A stretch of 64,000 nt of DNA from Carettochelys insculpta. Taxonomy: Eukaryota; Chordata; Testudines; Carettochelyidae. The translations under genes were made by a program, and so were the position numbers. Location of the stretch: positions 12,090,001-12,154,000 of the forward strand of contig NC_134161.1 of assembly GCF_033958435.1 (NCBI RefSeq), written 5' to 3'. Below the pieces are notes generated by a model. It was not told the DNA's origin. It made no database searches and worked only from the letters and a program-made list of their open reading frames with translations. Of the stretch, positions 42,711 through 53,169 are shown one piece after another; the stretch's first letter is position 1; every line of letters begins with the position of its first letter.

Positions 42711-43385
42711 ACTTTTTTGAGGTCAGAGCCACTCTGCTTTTCACGATGGCTTGAGAGGGTGTGTGTACAGAGAGAGTGAGGAGCAGGGGACTTGAATATT
42801 ATCAGAGGAGAGGGATGACTTTTTTATCTTTTTTCTCCTCTCTGCTGTCACAGGGGATCACAGGATGGAAAAAGTGGAGTTAAAGGAAGTCGACTCCAAT
42901 TCTAGGTTTTGATTCAAAACCTGGAAATGCACTAGAACTCAGAGGAGTTTGTTTAGACATTAGTGAATTTCTCTGCCTTGTTCAAAAGGTACCATGCACA
43001 CATGCCTTATACATTTAGGGTCTGTATGACTTGTGCAGTTGGTGTTCGCTGCATAGGCATGCTGGCTGGAAAAAGAGTTCTCTGTAGTTATGGGCTGTGC
43101 GTATGCGGGAGAGAGAATGAACACGTATAAGCCTGTGTCTAGGTACTTACAATGTGGGTACATGTGGTAGTCATGTTTGTGGTGTGTGCGTGACAGAACA
43201 TACACAGAAATGTAATCCCACAAAATGAGAAATGAACTTGGCCTTGATGAGGTTGTGTGGTTATTTGACATTCTCATTTAGGACTATTAATGAGGTTATG
43301 TCGGTGACACATGGGGACCAATCTCAGGAACAAGCCAGCAGAAGCTGAGACAAGCTGTTGTGGTGGGGGAACAAGTACGCTAGCC
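42711..43385. other. No recognisable feature
   Basis: A stretch with GTGTG/CATG-like alternation is at 43110-43200. No gene. Confidence 0.35.
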
Positions 43386-43795
43386 TCGTGGCAGGCAACC
43401 TGTGGCCCACTGGGCTTCTATGTGTGGCCCATGAGACATTTTGTTTACTGTTGCTCATGCCAGCTTCCACTGGTTTCCACCCATGTAGGTTTTCCCCCCT
43501 ACTGGTGTTACTCAACTGACACGCACGTAAAGCAAAGGCACCAGAAGTGAGGCGCATGCTGATTGCACACTATATTGACTGTGAGAGCCATTCTCTCCCT
43601 CTGCATGCAACCAAAGCGCTGCTACTGTGCAATCAGCACACCCGCAAAGCCCAGGTACGCAGACTCAGGGAGCAAAACTACCCTACACTGGAAGACCATC
43701 TTGATTACAACAGCCCTGCAGCCCAGTGAGAGGAAAGAGGGCCATCCCTGTGGCCCGCTCGCTAGCCTAGGTGGCCCATTGCTGAGCTAAGCAGT
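43386..43795. mobile_element. Possible hAT-type non-autonomous element
   Basis: GGCAGGCAACCTGTGGCCCA at the left and GGTGGCCCATTGCTGAGC at the right resemble the ends of a turtle hAT-type repeat (recollection). The TIR match is weak. Confidence 0.25.
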
Positions 43796-44459
43796 ACACA
43801 GAGCAGCCCACAGTTCCTGTTCCGTAGAGCTGGTGGTCTTTGGAAGGAAGATCATGCTTAACGTCCCTATTGCAGCAGGACACCTGATGCTGGGGGAGCA
43901 TGTGAGAGGACATTTTGGAGCTTGGGAAGGGGGAGAGAAGAAATTAACTCCTTTCCCCACTGTTGGTGCACCTGAGCTGCTGACATATGTCTCTTTACCT
44001 GCACCAGACAGTTCCTCCTTTATCCCCACACCCGGCGCCCTTCTCAACAGAGTGAGGGAAAGGTGGGGTGGGAGGGAAGAGACTGAACTTTGTCCCACTG
44101 AAACTTAATTATATGTAAAAAAAGCCTCTGAGTGAGCGATTGTGAAATGGACTTTCAAACGCCACAGGAAATATGAAAGCAGGAGTCTGGGCTCAGTGAA
44201 GAATGGTTCGCAAATGCCTGCGGGTAGGGGATAAAAGCAAAGGCAGCTGTCTCGGATGCATCTCCCTTCAGAGGGAGAGAGGAAAAAAACGGACACTGTT
44301 ACGTTCTGCCCCAGATCTGCCAGCACAGAAATTTTTACTCCGCTTTCAGTGTGGCGGCAGAATTATCTCCTCCAGAAGCTGCCGCATCCAGGCAAGTCTT
44401 CGGCATGTGACTGGAAACAGAGGATGCAGACTCCTGCTGTCATCACTATCAGAGGTGTT

Positions 44460-44900
44460 TATCAGTTGTATTACGGTAGCACCTAGTGGCCATTGCATAG
44501 AGATTCAAGGCGGGCGCTGGTTCCAGGGGCCAGTCACAAGGTTCTCGCCTGCAGCTGAGTCAGCCAATCAGACGGTAGCTGAGGGCAGCCCTGGCTATAA
44601 GAGGGGCTCTGTTCAGACAGGGAGAGGAGATCCAGGGTCAGAGGAAGGAGCTGAGAAGGGCATTTCTGCTCCAGCCGGGGGGAGCCAGAGTAAGGTTGAA
44701 TAAGGGCGTGCAGACCCTACTCAGAGAGGGGAAGCACAAGGAAACAATGAGATGACTCCAATCTGATGACAGCTTTCTAAAAAGTCCAGGCACAAGCCCT
44801 CGTGCCTCTCAGCTGAGTGGCTGGCATGCCTTACGATTTCAGTCACAGGAGGAATAAACTTTACTGACAATGTCTACTTTGTCTCTTGACTCAATTTCAT
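44460..44900 (+). repeat. Promoter-bearing repeat, LTR-like module (candidate)
   Basis: It starts with a fragment like that at 15.7 kb (ACGGTAGCACCTAGTGGCC). It then has GCCAATCAGACGG (CCAAT box, 44564), GGCTATAAGAGGGG (TATA-like, 44594) and, about 250 bases on, GGAATAAACTTTACTG (polyadenylation signal, 44852). CCAAT, TATA and AATAAA in this order with no gene between them is how an LTR is laid out. No TG...CA ends or target duplication was found, so a solo LTR is only one option. It overlaps a 166-codon frame with no known domain. Confidence 0.35.
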
Positions 44901-44940
44901 AAGGGATGAAAGTGTGGCCAAGCAACTGATGATACAATTT

Positions 44941-45112
44941 AGGACCAGTGGATGGAGCACTGGGCTAGGAAACAGAAGGCCTGGCTTCAGTTCCTGAGTC
45001 TGACACTGACTTTCTGCGTCACCTCAGGCAGATCACCTCACTGTCCCGTGCCTTAATTTCTCTATATCATTCACATGGAGATAATGATGTTTTCTTCTTT
45101 TTCACAGCTATG
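44941..45112 (+). repeat. MIR/CORE-SINE
   Basis: GGATGGAGCACTGGGCTAGG, then GCCTGGCTTCAGTTCCTGAG, CTGACTTTCTGCGTCACCTC and CCGTGCCTTAATTTCTCTAT, follow MIR order (tRNA-like head, core, tail). Inactive, diverged. Confidence 0.8.
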
Positions 45113-45142
45113 CTCCCACAGTTAAACATTATAGCTGGTAAT

Positions 45143-45783
45143 AGAGGTTGAGCCTCTCTAAACCTGCACCCTCAGGATGGGACTTTGGGAATTTGCCGCA
45201 CCCCAGGAGGTTAATATTTTCTAGCACATTACCAACACTTCCACTGCTTACTAGGGTCTGAGAAGGCACTTAGGGGTAAATTACAGCAAGGTCACAACAT
45301 TTGAGAGTTTAACGTTGGCGAATTCAATTATCTGAGGCAGCTGCCGCTTAACCGGGACACTGAGGGATGAGTGCCAGTGGCTTCTTTCCCAGGGCTCTGA
45401 TAGCCAGCCAGGGGCACAGCACACCCACTCACCAGCTCCCTACAGCCCCACCACCAGTCTCTGCCACCCCCCACTGCTGCTCAGAGCTGCCCACGAGTCC
45501 ACCAAGTTCCTATCCCCCAGCCAGGGTAAAATGATATTTGCAAAATTCAACATTCGCAAGCATTCTCAACACCAAACCCTCTTGAATGTTGTGACCCGAC
45601 TGTACAACTAAACAACAGTGCAGAACACTCAGAGCCGGGACTGGTGCCTGAAAACAAACTTTAAGGGACCATAGGAAACTTGGCCACCCCCAGGATAAAT
45701 GGTTGTCCAGCTAACTAAACTCATGCTGGACGACAGATGTTGCCGGCCAAGAGAGTTCTGGATTAGAGAGGTTCAACCTGTAT
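45143..45783. mobile_element. Tigger-like DNA transposon, copy 2, interrupted
   Basis: The left end GAGGTTGAGCCTCTCTAAAC and the right end GATTAGAGAGGTTCAACCTG form TIRs, with TA on the right flank. The interior matches copy 1 at 3.46-3.79 kb (CACATTACCAACACTTCCAC; GGAAACTTGGCCACCCCCAG) except for an insert of about 310 bp from 45285 that copy 1 lacks. Confidence 0.8.
45285..45601. mobile_element. Nested Tc1/mariner-like MITE inside the Tigger-like copy
   Basis: Comparison with copy 1 shows an extra segment between TTA and the TAAACAACAG word. The left end CAGCAAGGTCACAACATTTG and the reverse complement of the right end, CAGTCGGGTCACAACATTCA, are TIRs starting with CAG, flanked by TA on both sides, as expected for Tc1/mariner or Tigger-type insertion. 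Inner inverted similarity continues (GCGAATTC / TGCGAATGTTGAAT). Non-coding. Confidence 0.75.
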
Positions 45784-47174
45784 TTATACCATGATTTTAC
45801 TATACAGGTCTCTTTATGAGTCAGCTAAGTTCAACACAGAAGTATAGTTGAGTTCCTTTCCATATCTTGGCTTGGGAGACTAGAATTCCATGTACTGAAC
45901 CAGAAAGGTATCTTCTGGATTTCCCAGGTAGCCTAATCACCTCTCTTATCCTCTTCTTTTGGGACATGCCAGTACTGGCCTGTGAGAATAACGCCATACC
46001 TGTTGCTATGGTAAAATACCCATATGTCCTAATCCTGAAAGCTCCCCTGCTTACTTAAGCTGCAGCTTACATCAGCTAATGCAAGGGGTTATGCGATACT
46101 TGGCATAAGAGAACACAATGATACTAAAGGTATAGGCCCATTTAGACTATCTTACTGCTATCATACTTCCACATAATGCTATTTGTGCTTAGTGCATATT
46201 AATACATAAATATATGGTGCACATACTGCATACCAGTAATACAACATATGTACCAGCCAGCATACACTGGCTGACACTATTAGGTCACACATACCCCATG
46301 AGTGATTTGTTCAATGATGCATGGAGACCAGATCTCAAGAGTTTCTGGTTTTCAGGCTTCTGATGAAGGAAGTGCTTGGAGACAACAGTAGCTTGAGTCC
46401 TGGCTGAGCCCCCTGCTTTTGTGGCATTTGGTACTTTGACAGATATGCGGGGGACCTCCCGAGCTGAAAGCGTGAGTGGTTACAGCTTGAGCTAATGAGC
46501 AAATCTTCCCTGGCTGTGGCTATAATAGACTCATATCCTCTGTGGATTGGGAACAAGACGATAACAGACACTCACCAACAGTGGGGAATACTCAGACCTC
46601 AATTCCTTGCAGTCTTTCCTCTCTCTGGGGCCTATCGGCACCTCTCGCATTCCAGCTCCTACGAGTGAACTTCCTTCTACTTGCAAGTAAAATATGAATG
46701 CCCCCTCAGTGCACGAGCAAGTTGTAGGGTGGAAACTGCTGCCGCTCCTGTCTCTTCAGGCACACAAGGGCCTTGTCTCTGCTATCTCCATGGCAATGTG
46801 ACTTTGGCTGTGGAATAGGATGCGCTGACCGATTCATCACTTCCACGGACTTTTTCATTACATCAGTGGAAAGCAATAGGCCAGATGCCCAACTGGCGTA
46901 CCAGGATGTAGCTCCATTGAAATGTATGGGCTAGGTCAGCAGCTGATATAACTGAATCTAACCTCACAGAGGCCGGTCTTCCCCTTAAAGGCAGTGGTGC
47001 CTACTGGGCAGCTCACCCTGTCAAGGGCCATGGGCCGTTTCAGGGTTTGAAAGGGCCAGTATAAAGAGCAAAGGGTGGCTGTGGAAAGAAAGGAAGTGGT
47101 CCCAGCAACAGTGCGTGCAAGAAAGTGTATCTTTGAGATCCCAGGGTCAGGAGCCCTGAAGACAAGTGGGGCAA
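45784..47174. other. No recognisable gene; one possible short repeat at 46880-46960
   Basis: GGCCAGATGCCCAACTGGCG, then GTAGCTCCATTGAAATGTAT, resembles a dispersed reptile repeat. The rest is unassigned. Confidence 0.35.
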
Positions 47175-47585
47175 AGGTCCTGTTCCTGCTCTTGGTCCCC
47201 AGAGGCCCTTTATCTTTCTCACATAAAACACAAGAATGGTCATCCTGAGTCAGATCAAAGGTCCTTCTAGCTCAGTATCCTGTCTTCTGACAATGGCCAA
47301 TGCCGGATGCCCCAGAGGAAGTGAACAGAACAGCTGATCATTGAGTGATCCCTCTCCTGTCATCCGTTCCCAGCCTCTGACAAACAGAGCCTAGAGACAC
47401 CATTCCAACCCCTTCTGGCTAATAGCCATTGATGGACCCAACCTCCATGAATGTGTCGAGTTCTTTTTTGAACCCTGTTAAAGTCCTGGTCTTCACAACC
47501 TCGTCTGGCAAGGAGCTCCACAGGCTGGCTGTCTACAGTCCAAGGGGCCTGTCTCTCCGCCCTTTGCTGCCCTTCGCTGTGAGAA
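47175..47585 (-). repeat. CR1 LINE 3' end, minus orientation, with shared outer flank
   Basis: Reverse-complement CR1 words: CATCCTGAGTCAGATCAAAG, GATGCCCCAGAGGAAGTGAA, TAGCCATTGATGGACCCAAC, GTTAAAGTCCTGGTCTTCAC and GGCAAGGAGCTCCACAGGCT. The 45 bases before it (CCCCAGAGGCCCTTTATCTT) also precede the copy at 51.9 kb. Confidence 0.88.
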
Positions 47586-47941
47586 AAGAACCAGTATAAA
47601 TACTGCCTCCTCTCTCCTAATAGGGCAGATATCCATAATGCTGCAGGGAGTGAGAAGGCTCATGTAAGGCTCTAAGTGAGTAGGAAGAGGTCAACAGCAG
47701 GGGCAGGTCTGCCACCTGGAGCCTCCCAGCAGGAGCATGGAAGGACTGATCAGGAGAAGGCCCAGCTGGGGAGAATACAGCTGCAACTCTACCACTGCCC
47801 TAAACTCCACACCCAGGAGGGGCGGGGCCACAGGTGAAAGGGATGGGGCAGGGACAGCCAGCCTCAGGGCTGCCTGGAGCACAGGGTTGGGGATGCTTCC
47901 CCAGCCATCGAGCCATGTGAAATGCTCCGTGTGGTGTTCCA

Positions 47942-48030
47942 GTGCTGATTCAAGGGGGGCCAGGGCTCCAGCCACTGCTGCTGTCACAGTAGCAGCGGCA
48001 GTGGCCAGAAGCCCCAGAGGCCTTGAATCA
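47942..48030. repeat. Hairpin repeat, GC-rich
   Basis: Outer arms GATTCAAGG (47947-47955) and CCTTGAATC (48021-48029) are perfect. Inner arms GCCACTGCTGCTG (47971-47983) and CAGCGGCAGTGGC (47993-48005) pair at 12 of 13. The layout and words match the hairpin at 5331-5409, so both derive from one GC-rich repeat. Confidence 0.6.
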
Positions 48031-48289
48031 GTGGGTCCTGAGGCAGGTGCCTCTCTTTGCCCTTCCCCTGTGTGTGGGCCTGAACCAGACCCTTTAAAAG
48101 GGAGGTGGAGACGGAGGGAATGGGGAAAGTGGGGTGAGGAGTGTGCTGGCAGGCCAGGCACATCAGAGAGGCTCACACCTCAACCAAATCACAGAGCCAG
48201 ACTGCAGCCAAGTGGATCGGGCGTGGCTCGAATGGCGTCTGAATCCTGACGACATCAGAGACTCCGTTCCCCTAACTTGATATTTGCTG

Positions 48290-48440
48290 ATCGCTCCAAG
48301 CAAGGCGTTAAGCAAACCTTAATTTGGTTACACTTTACAGTACAACAACTACAGTTCACAGCAATTACAGCGTGATTACATGTTAGTTATGATCTCGATA
48401 CCTGTAATTTCTTTGGCATTCGCATATCTAGAAGGTTAGC
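48290..48440. repeat. Possible ancient repeat or conserved element
   Basis: GGTTACACTTTACAGTACAA, then CAATTACAGCGTGATTACAT, has words I associate with old vertebrate DNA repeats. Family and ends not determined. Confidence 0.3.
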
Positions 48441-48504
48441 TCTGGGACTGTGACGAAAGGGTGGTGCTGACCTAGTTTGGCACGGTTTAAAAGCAAGTCA
48501 GTAG

Positions 48505-48735
48505 CGAACGCTGGAACAGAGAATGGGGGAGTTTCTGTATTTCCCCAGAAGGGCGGTGAAGTACTGGAATGCGTTACTTAGAGAGGTGGTGAATCTCCAT
48601 CCCTAGAGGTGTTTAAGTCCCAGCTTGACAAAGCCCTGGCTGGGATTATTTAGTTGGGGTTGGTCCTGCTTTGGGCAGGAGGCTGGACTTGATGACCTCT
48701 TCATGTCCCTTCCAACCCTAGGATTCTGTGTGAGA
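48505..48735 (+). repeat. CR1 LINE 3' end, plus orientation
   Basis: GTACTGGAATGCGTTACTTA, GAGGTGGTGAATCTCCATCC, GGTCCTGCTTTGGGCAGGAG, GACTTGATGACCTCTTCATG and CCCTTCCAACCCTAGGATTC are typical CR1 3'-UTR words, ending where a short terminal repeat would be expected. Confidence 0.88.
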
Positions 48736-48739
48736 GTTT

Positions 48740-49560
48740 ATAGGTAAGATTTGGAGTGGTGGGATTCCTTTTTCTTCAAGAGTAGGGGCTAAGGAGAGAA
48801 AAGAGCACTGACTACTGAGACAGCAGTAGATGTAGCCCTGGGAGGAAAGGAGACAAAGAAGATTGTCGGAAGCAGAAGCTGCGGGATATATTTCATCCTT
48901 GAGTGAGTATCTGATGGAAGCTACTTATGCATGAAATATTGCCCGATAGAGCTCATGGCAGAAAAGATCCAAGGATTAGAAATGCAGCTGGAGACAATGA
49001 CGGAATTCAGACAGGGATCTGAAGGCATAATGAGTTAATTCAGTTTAAACCACATGGGAGGATAAACTAAAATAGGCTGCAATGAGGGTCCTTGGAAGGC
49101 AAACTTTTTTAAAAAAATAAAGGAACTAGAAGTTTTACCCAGCATTGCTCAGGTTCTTAATTGAAACACAGTTCAGTTTTCTTCATTTAAATCCTTGTTC
49201 TGGGATGGGATTGAGGACGAGTATGCAGGCTGCCCCAGGGAGAGGGGAAAACCCCAACCCTCTCTCTCTGCAGCAGCTTGGAGCCATGTGAGAATCCATG
49301 ATCACTGCAGTGGGCACAGCTGGAGGAGGGGTGCACATTCCCTGGCTTTGGGGACAGACAGACACACAAAAAGATAAACTCTCTGAAACACATAGTAGAT
49401 AGGTGTCCCTTTCTCTGCCCCCTACCCCTTGCAAGCCCAGTGGGGTTAGAGTGATCCTGGTCCCCGTCTCTGGCTCCTTACTGCCCCACTCCCCCCGTGG
49501 TCATTCAGCATTATAACTGTTCCTCGTACCAAACCTCAATTCAGGGAGGCCTGAAAGGGT
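48740..49560. other. No recognisable feature
   Basis: Flank of the CR1 copy. No gene recognised. Confidence 0.35.
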
Positions 49561-49700
49561 GGTTGGATTCCAGACACGTCCAACTATCCTGGCACAACCA
49601 AACCCTGACCTTGTGTTATGTAATAAGAGGAAGCTATACACCAAGTTTGGTGGTCCTACTTCTTACCATTTAGGAAGAGCTCTTGAAAAAATAGACTCAT
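49561..49700 (-). repeat. Dispersed repeat, reversed relative to 20.5 kb
   Basis: GAGGAAGCTATACACCAAGT, then TTGGTGGTCCTACTTCTTAC and AGGAAGAGCTCTTGAAAAAA, matches the reverse complement of 20490-20560. Confidence 0.5.
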
Positions 49701-49779
49701 GGACACACACACAACATTTCTAAAGTATACAGTAGATTGTCAAGGAAGTGCACTAGACAGCAGAACGCAAGGATCTGAA

Positions 49780-50110
49780 TGTACAGAAGTCTTGGATGAT
49801 TTTAAATCCAATTTGCAGAAATACTCTGAAGCCTGCATCCCAAGGGTCGGGTGGGGAAGGGTGGGGAAGATTCATAGAGGTCTGCAGACCAATCCAGATG
49901 AACAAGCATCTCAAAGGATTTATCTGGAGAAAGCCGGAAGCCCACGAGGAATGGAAACTAGGATGGATTGGCAAGGGAAGCGACTTCTTGGAAGTCTGCA
50001 AGTTTAGAAACAGAGTGAGAACATCCAGAAGCCGGGCCGAGTTAAACTTTGCAAAGGAAAATAAAACCAATCAGAAAAGTTTCTTTGGATATATAAATAC
50101 TCAGAAAACA
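49780..50110 (+). pseudogene. CR1-like ORF2 remnant between endonuclease and RT
   Basis: The plus strand reads NRVRTSRSRAELNFAKENKT and continues NQKSFFGYINTQKT. This resembles the CR1 ORF2 linker between endonuclease and reverse transcriptase (a conserved pattern of charged residues with FF-YI). The preceding frame (LDDFKSNLQKYSEACIPR) may belong to the same region. Frame breaks are present. No catalytic part survives. Confidence 0.6.
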
Positions 50111-50159
50111 AGTCTACTTTCCTGTGGGTTGGGAATTTTTTGCTTTAGCTTCAGTTGTT

Positions 50160-50265
50160 GGGTTTAATGTTCAGGTGCTGGGTGGGGTTGATGGTCTGTG
50201 ATATACAGACAGTCAGATCAGACCATCTGGCAGTCCCTTCTGGCCTTAAATTCTTGACTCAGTGA
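50160..50265 (+). repeat. CR1-like 3' terminus
   Basis: GATGGTCTGTGATATACAGA, then GATCAGACCATCTGGCAGTC and CCCTTCTGGCCTTAAATTC, is a CR1 3'-end variant. It directly follows the ORF2 remnant, so the RT domain and most of the element are missing between them. Confidence 0.7.
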
Positions 50266-50785
50266 TTAATTACAATGTCAGTCATGCACCTGAATTCTAA
50301 AAACCACACACATGAAGTGAGCAAAGGGGTAATTGCTGTCAGGTAGGTAACCTTAATTCTGTAATGCAGAATGACTTCCAGTTACGTGAATTACTGGAGC
50401 TGAGTTATTCAAAAGCATAACCAGGATGCTGTACTTGCAGGGTATTTACAGCCTTTCTATTATACATCATAACCCTGCCTGGTACACATACTCCTTCCAG
50501 CTCAGTTTAGAATGGATACAGGGTGACACAGGCATATATCTGGAGAGCATAAACCCTGAGGAGAAAGCGGAATTGACTAGTGCAGTCAGAGAGGAGCAGA
50601 GCTAGGAGCAGTGGAATGAAATTCAGCAATGAGAAATGTCAGCTGAATACCAGGAAACATTCATTTATGTTGAGATCTACTAGCCAGGGGAACAGCATTC
50701 CTCACTGCTTGCTTAGCTTAAGGTTAGGACAAAGGACTGTAGAATATTCAGCAGGAGACACTTCTGCACTAGATAGCCCATCCAA
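50266..50785. other. No recognisable feature
   Basis: Unassigned sequence between a CR1 tail and a MIR. Confidence 0.35.
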
Positions 50786-50972
50786 TGCACTTCCCCAGCA
50801 CCTGCTACAGTAGTATCTCTGTGAAGTAGGTAGTGTTATCACCTTATTGCTCTCATGAGGAACTGAAGCATAGACAAAATCATACGGGAAATATGTGGCA
50901 GAGAAGGGAACTGAGGCCACCCCTCTCAAGTAGTAAGCTAGTCCCCTAACCCCTGGACCATGCCTTCAGTAA
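50786..50972 (-). repeat. MIR/CORE-SINE, minus orientation
   Basis: TGTTATCACCTTATTGCTCT, then CATGAGGAACTGAAGCATAG and CAGAGAAGGGAACTGAGGCC, ending CCTAACCCCTGGACCATGCC, reads as the reverse complement of MIR (tail, core, tRNA-like head with A-box region). Diverged, inactive. Confidence 0.75.
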
Positions 50973-51904
50973 AGTGGTTTCCAGGACACTGATTTTACAC
51001 CATTGAACTCAAGGGGGATTTTGCCAGTGAGTTCAAGGTGAGCAAGTTCAAGGTTTATGACACTATTCCTCATTCTTCTGCAAGGGGGCAGCGTTTACAG
51101 GTCTCCCAATAGATTTTATTCACCACATTCTATTTCTCTAGGCAGACAGAGTCACTTGCTCACCATGCAGGGATGGGATGCTGAGGAGCCGAGCTCTGGC
51201 AGGGACATATGCTACAATATCCATTGAGTCATTTTGTAATTCAGTGAAGCCTCAGAACCAACCAACCCCATTTGGTTGCACTGTGCACTAATGCAATGAG
51301 AAACTCTTCCCCCCTGTGCTCTAACAGCATTTGCAGAGAGCTGACATGTGGGTATGAAAATGGGATGAGACGGGACAGAAATTTTGCTTGCGCTGTAAAT
51401 TTTTCCTCTGCTCAGTTTTACTTTGTCTTTGGGTCACATATAAAGGAGCCTGGTTCTCAGTTCCTCAGCTGCTGCTCTTGGGACAGTCTTTATTCCATCT
51501 TTGCACCCTGCAAGAGACAAGACCTATTTCACGCTTTACTTCCCCGGCCCCAGTGAGTGGAAAACAGCTGTTGCATAGTACACAGTGGCCATGTTACTGC
51601 CCTGTGCCCAATCAGCCTTTATTCCAGGTGCTCAGAGCACGCTGCACTCAGACCCTTTAGCTAGCTAGGAAAGCTGTTCATACAGAGGGCATTCTCAGGA
51701 ACCACTTCAACCCCGGACCTATACCATAGCAGAACCGTGTCATTACACTTAGCGTAACTCTTCCCCTTGGACACAGGCCAAGGAAGTCAGTGTATTTTTA
51801 AACCCATTGCTCTGCCATGTGCATCCTTTTTCCTGTTCACGGCAAGTGCAGCTCCGCAGCACCACGTTAGCCTTCATAGAAATCTTAGCCACTGGCATGC
51901 AGCC
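50973..51904. other. No recognisable feature
   Basis: Mixed sequence. No gene or repeat recognised. Confidence 0.35.
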
Positions 51905-52310
51905 CTGCTCCTACTCTTAGCCCCCAGAAGCCCTTTATCTTTCTAACCACCGTGAACACAAAACATAAGAACAGTCATCCTGGGTCAGACCAAAGGCTCA
52001 CCTAGCCCAACATCCTGTCTTCCAACAGTGGTCAATGTCTGATGCCCGGGAGGCAGTGAAGAGAAGAGCTAATCATTGAGTGATCCCTCTCCTGTCATCC
52101 ATCTCCAGCCTCTGACCAGCAGAGGCGAGGGACACCATTCCTGCCCACCCTGGCTAATAGCCATTGATGGACCTAACCTCCATGAATGAATCTAGGTCTT
52201 TTTAAACCCTGTTAAAGTCCTGGTTTTCACAACATCCTCTGGCAAGGAGTTCCACAGGTTGGCTTTCTTAAGTCCAAGAGGCCTGTCTCTCTGCCTTTTG
52301 CTGCCCCTTC
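51905..52310 (-). repeat. CR1 LINE 3' end, minus orientation, second copy with shared flank
   Basis: CATCCTGGGTCAGACCAAAG, CATCCTGTCTTCCAACAGTG, TAGCCATTGATGGACCTAAC, GTTAAAGTCCTGGTTTTCAC and GGCAAGGAGTTCCACAGGTT match the copy at 47.2 kb closely. CCCCAGAAGCCCTTTATCTT upstream is shared too. Confidence 0.88.
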
Positions 52311-52849
52311 ATCTGTCAGGCAACTAACTGTAACAGCAACATTCAGGTCTGGCCAGAGTAGCTAGTTCCCACCTCACCTGCAAATCACCCTGAACCAGGC
52401 AGTTCGGAGCAGGGTCTTCATGAGAACTTTTCCCAGGTTTGAGGGCATCTTTGTGCAATGACCCTTTTCTTAGACATAGCTCCAAGGGGGTTTGAATGCA
52501 GGATCTGCCCTGCACACTGCCCCACAGCTTAAGCTAAGGACTTCATTCTGTTGGGGACAGCAGTAATAAGCTTTTTTTCCATTGGGTGGGCCAACTGCTC
52601 GAGTGGCATGCGACATATGGTTTGCTGGTCCAGGTTTCTCTCCCAGGTCGTCTCTAGTGCCAGGCTGCTGGTTCTGCAGACTGATTTCCCCTCCCTATCT
52701 TGGAAACAGTGGGATTGGGTGATCCATGAGCAATTGTGGAGCAAGAGTACTGTACCCCACAGAAGTCAGTTCAAGAAAACATATCCAAATGGAAAGGACT
52801 GTTTAGCTTGAGCTCATGGCACTAATCAACAGCACCAGTCTGGCTCAAA

Positions 52850-53060
52850 TCTGAGGCCCAGCTAGTCCATCCTATCACAAATTATAACCAATGCTAGATA
52901 TTTCAGAGGGAGGTGCAAAAACACCTGCAGTAGAAGTGACAGGATAATTTATTCCCAGGGAAAATTCCCTCCTGACCTGCACTGGTTAGAGGTTAGTTTA
53001 TGTCCTGAAGCATGATTGTTTATATCCCTTCATTAGGAGTAACTGGATAACATTCTAAAC
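52850..53060 (-). repeat. CR1-like 3' end variant, minus orientation
   Basis: GGCCCAGCTAGTCCATCCTA, then AATGCTAGATATTTCAGAGG, GAAAATTCCCTCCTGACCTG and TATGTCCTGAAGCATGATTG, resembles a diverged CR1 3' family. A possible plus-oriented fragment (CTTCCTGACAGAGATCGTAC) follows at 53090-53165. Confidence 0.6.
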
Positions 53061-53169
53061 ACAAATGTACATCTCTGCTATCAGAAAACACTTCCTGACA
53101 GAGATCGTACAATAGATTCCCAAGGGAAATGCTGCAGATGCTTCATCAGCTGAAAGAGTAAGACTGGAT

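Noticed and set aside
44203..44703. 166-codon plus-strand open frame
   Set aside because: It crosses from unrelated sequence into a dispersed repeat with CCAAT/TATA motifs; no domain.
45357..45540. C-rich interior of the nested element as a possible exon
   Set aside because: It lies wholly inside a TIR-bounded insertion and has no conserved reading frame.
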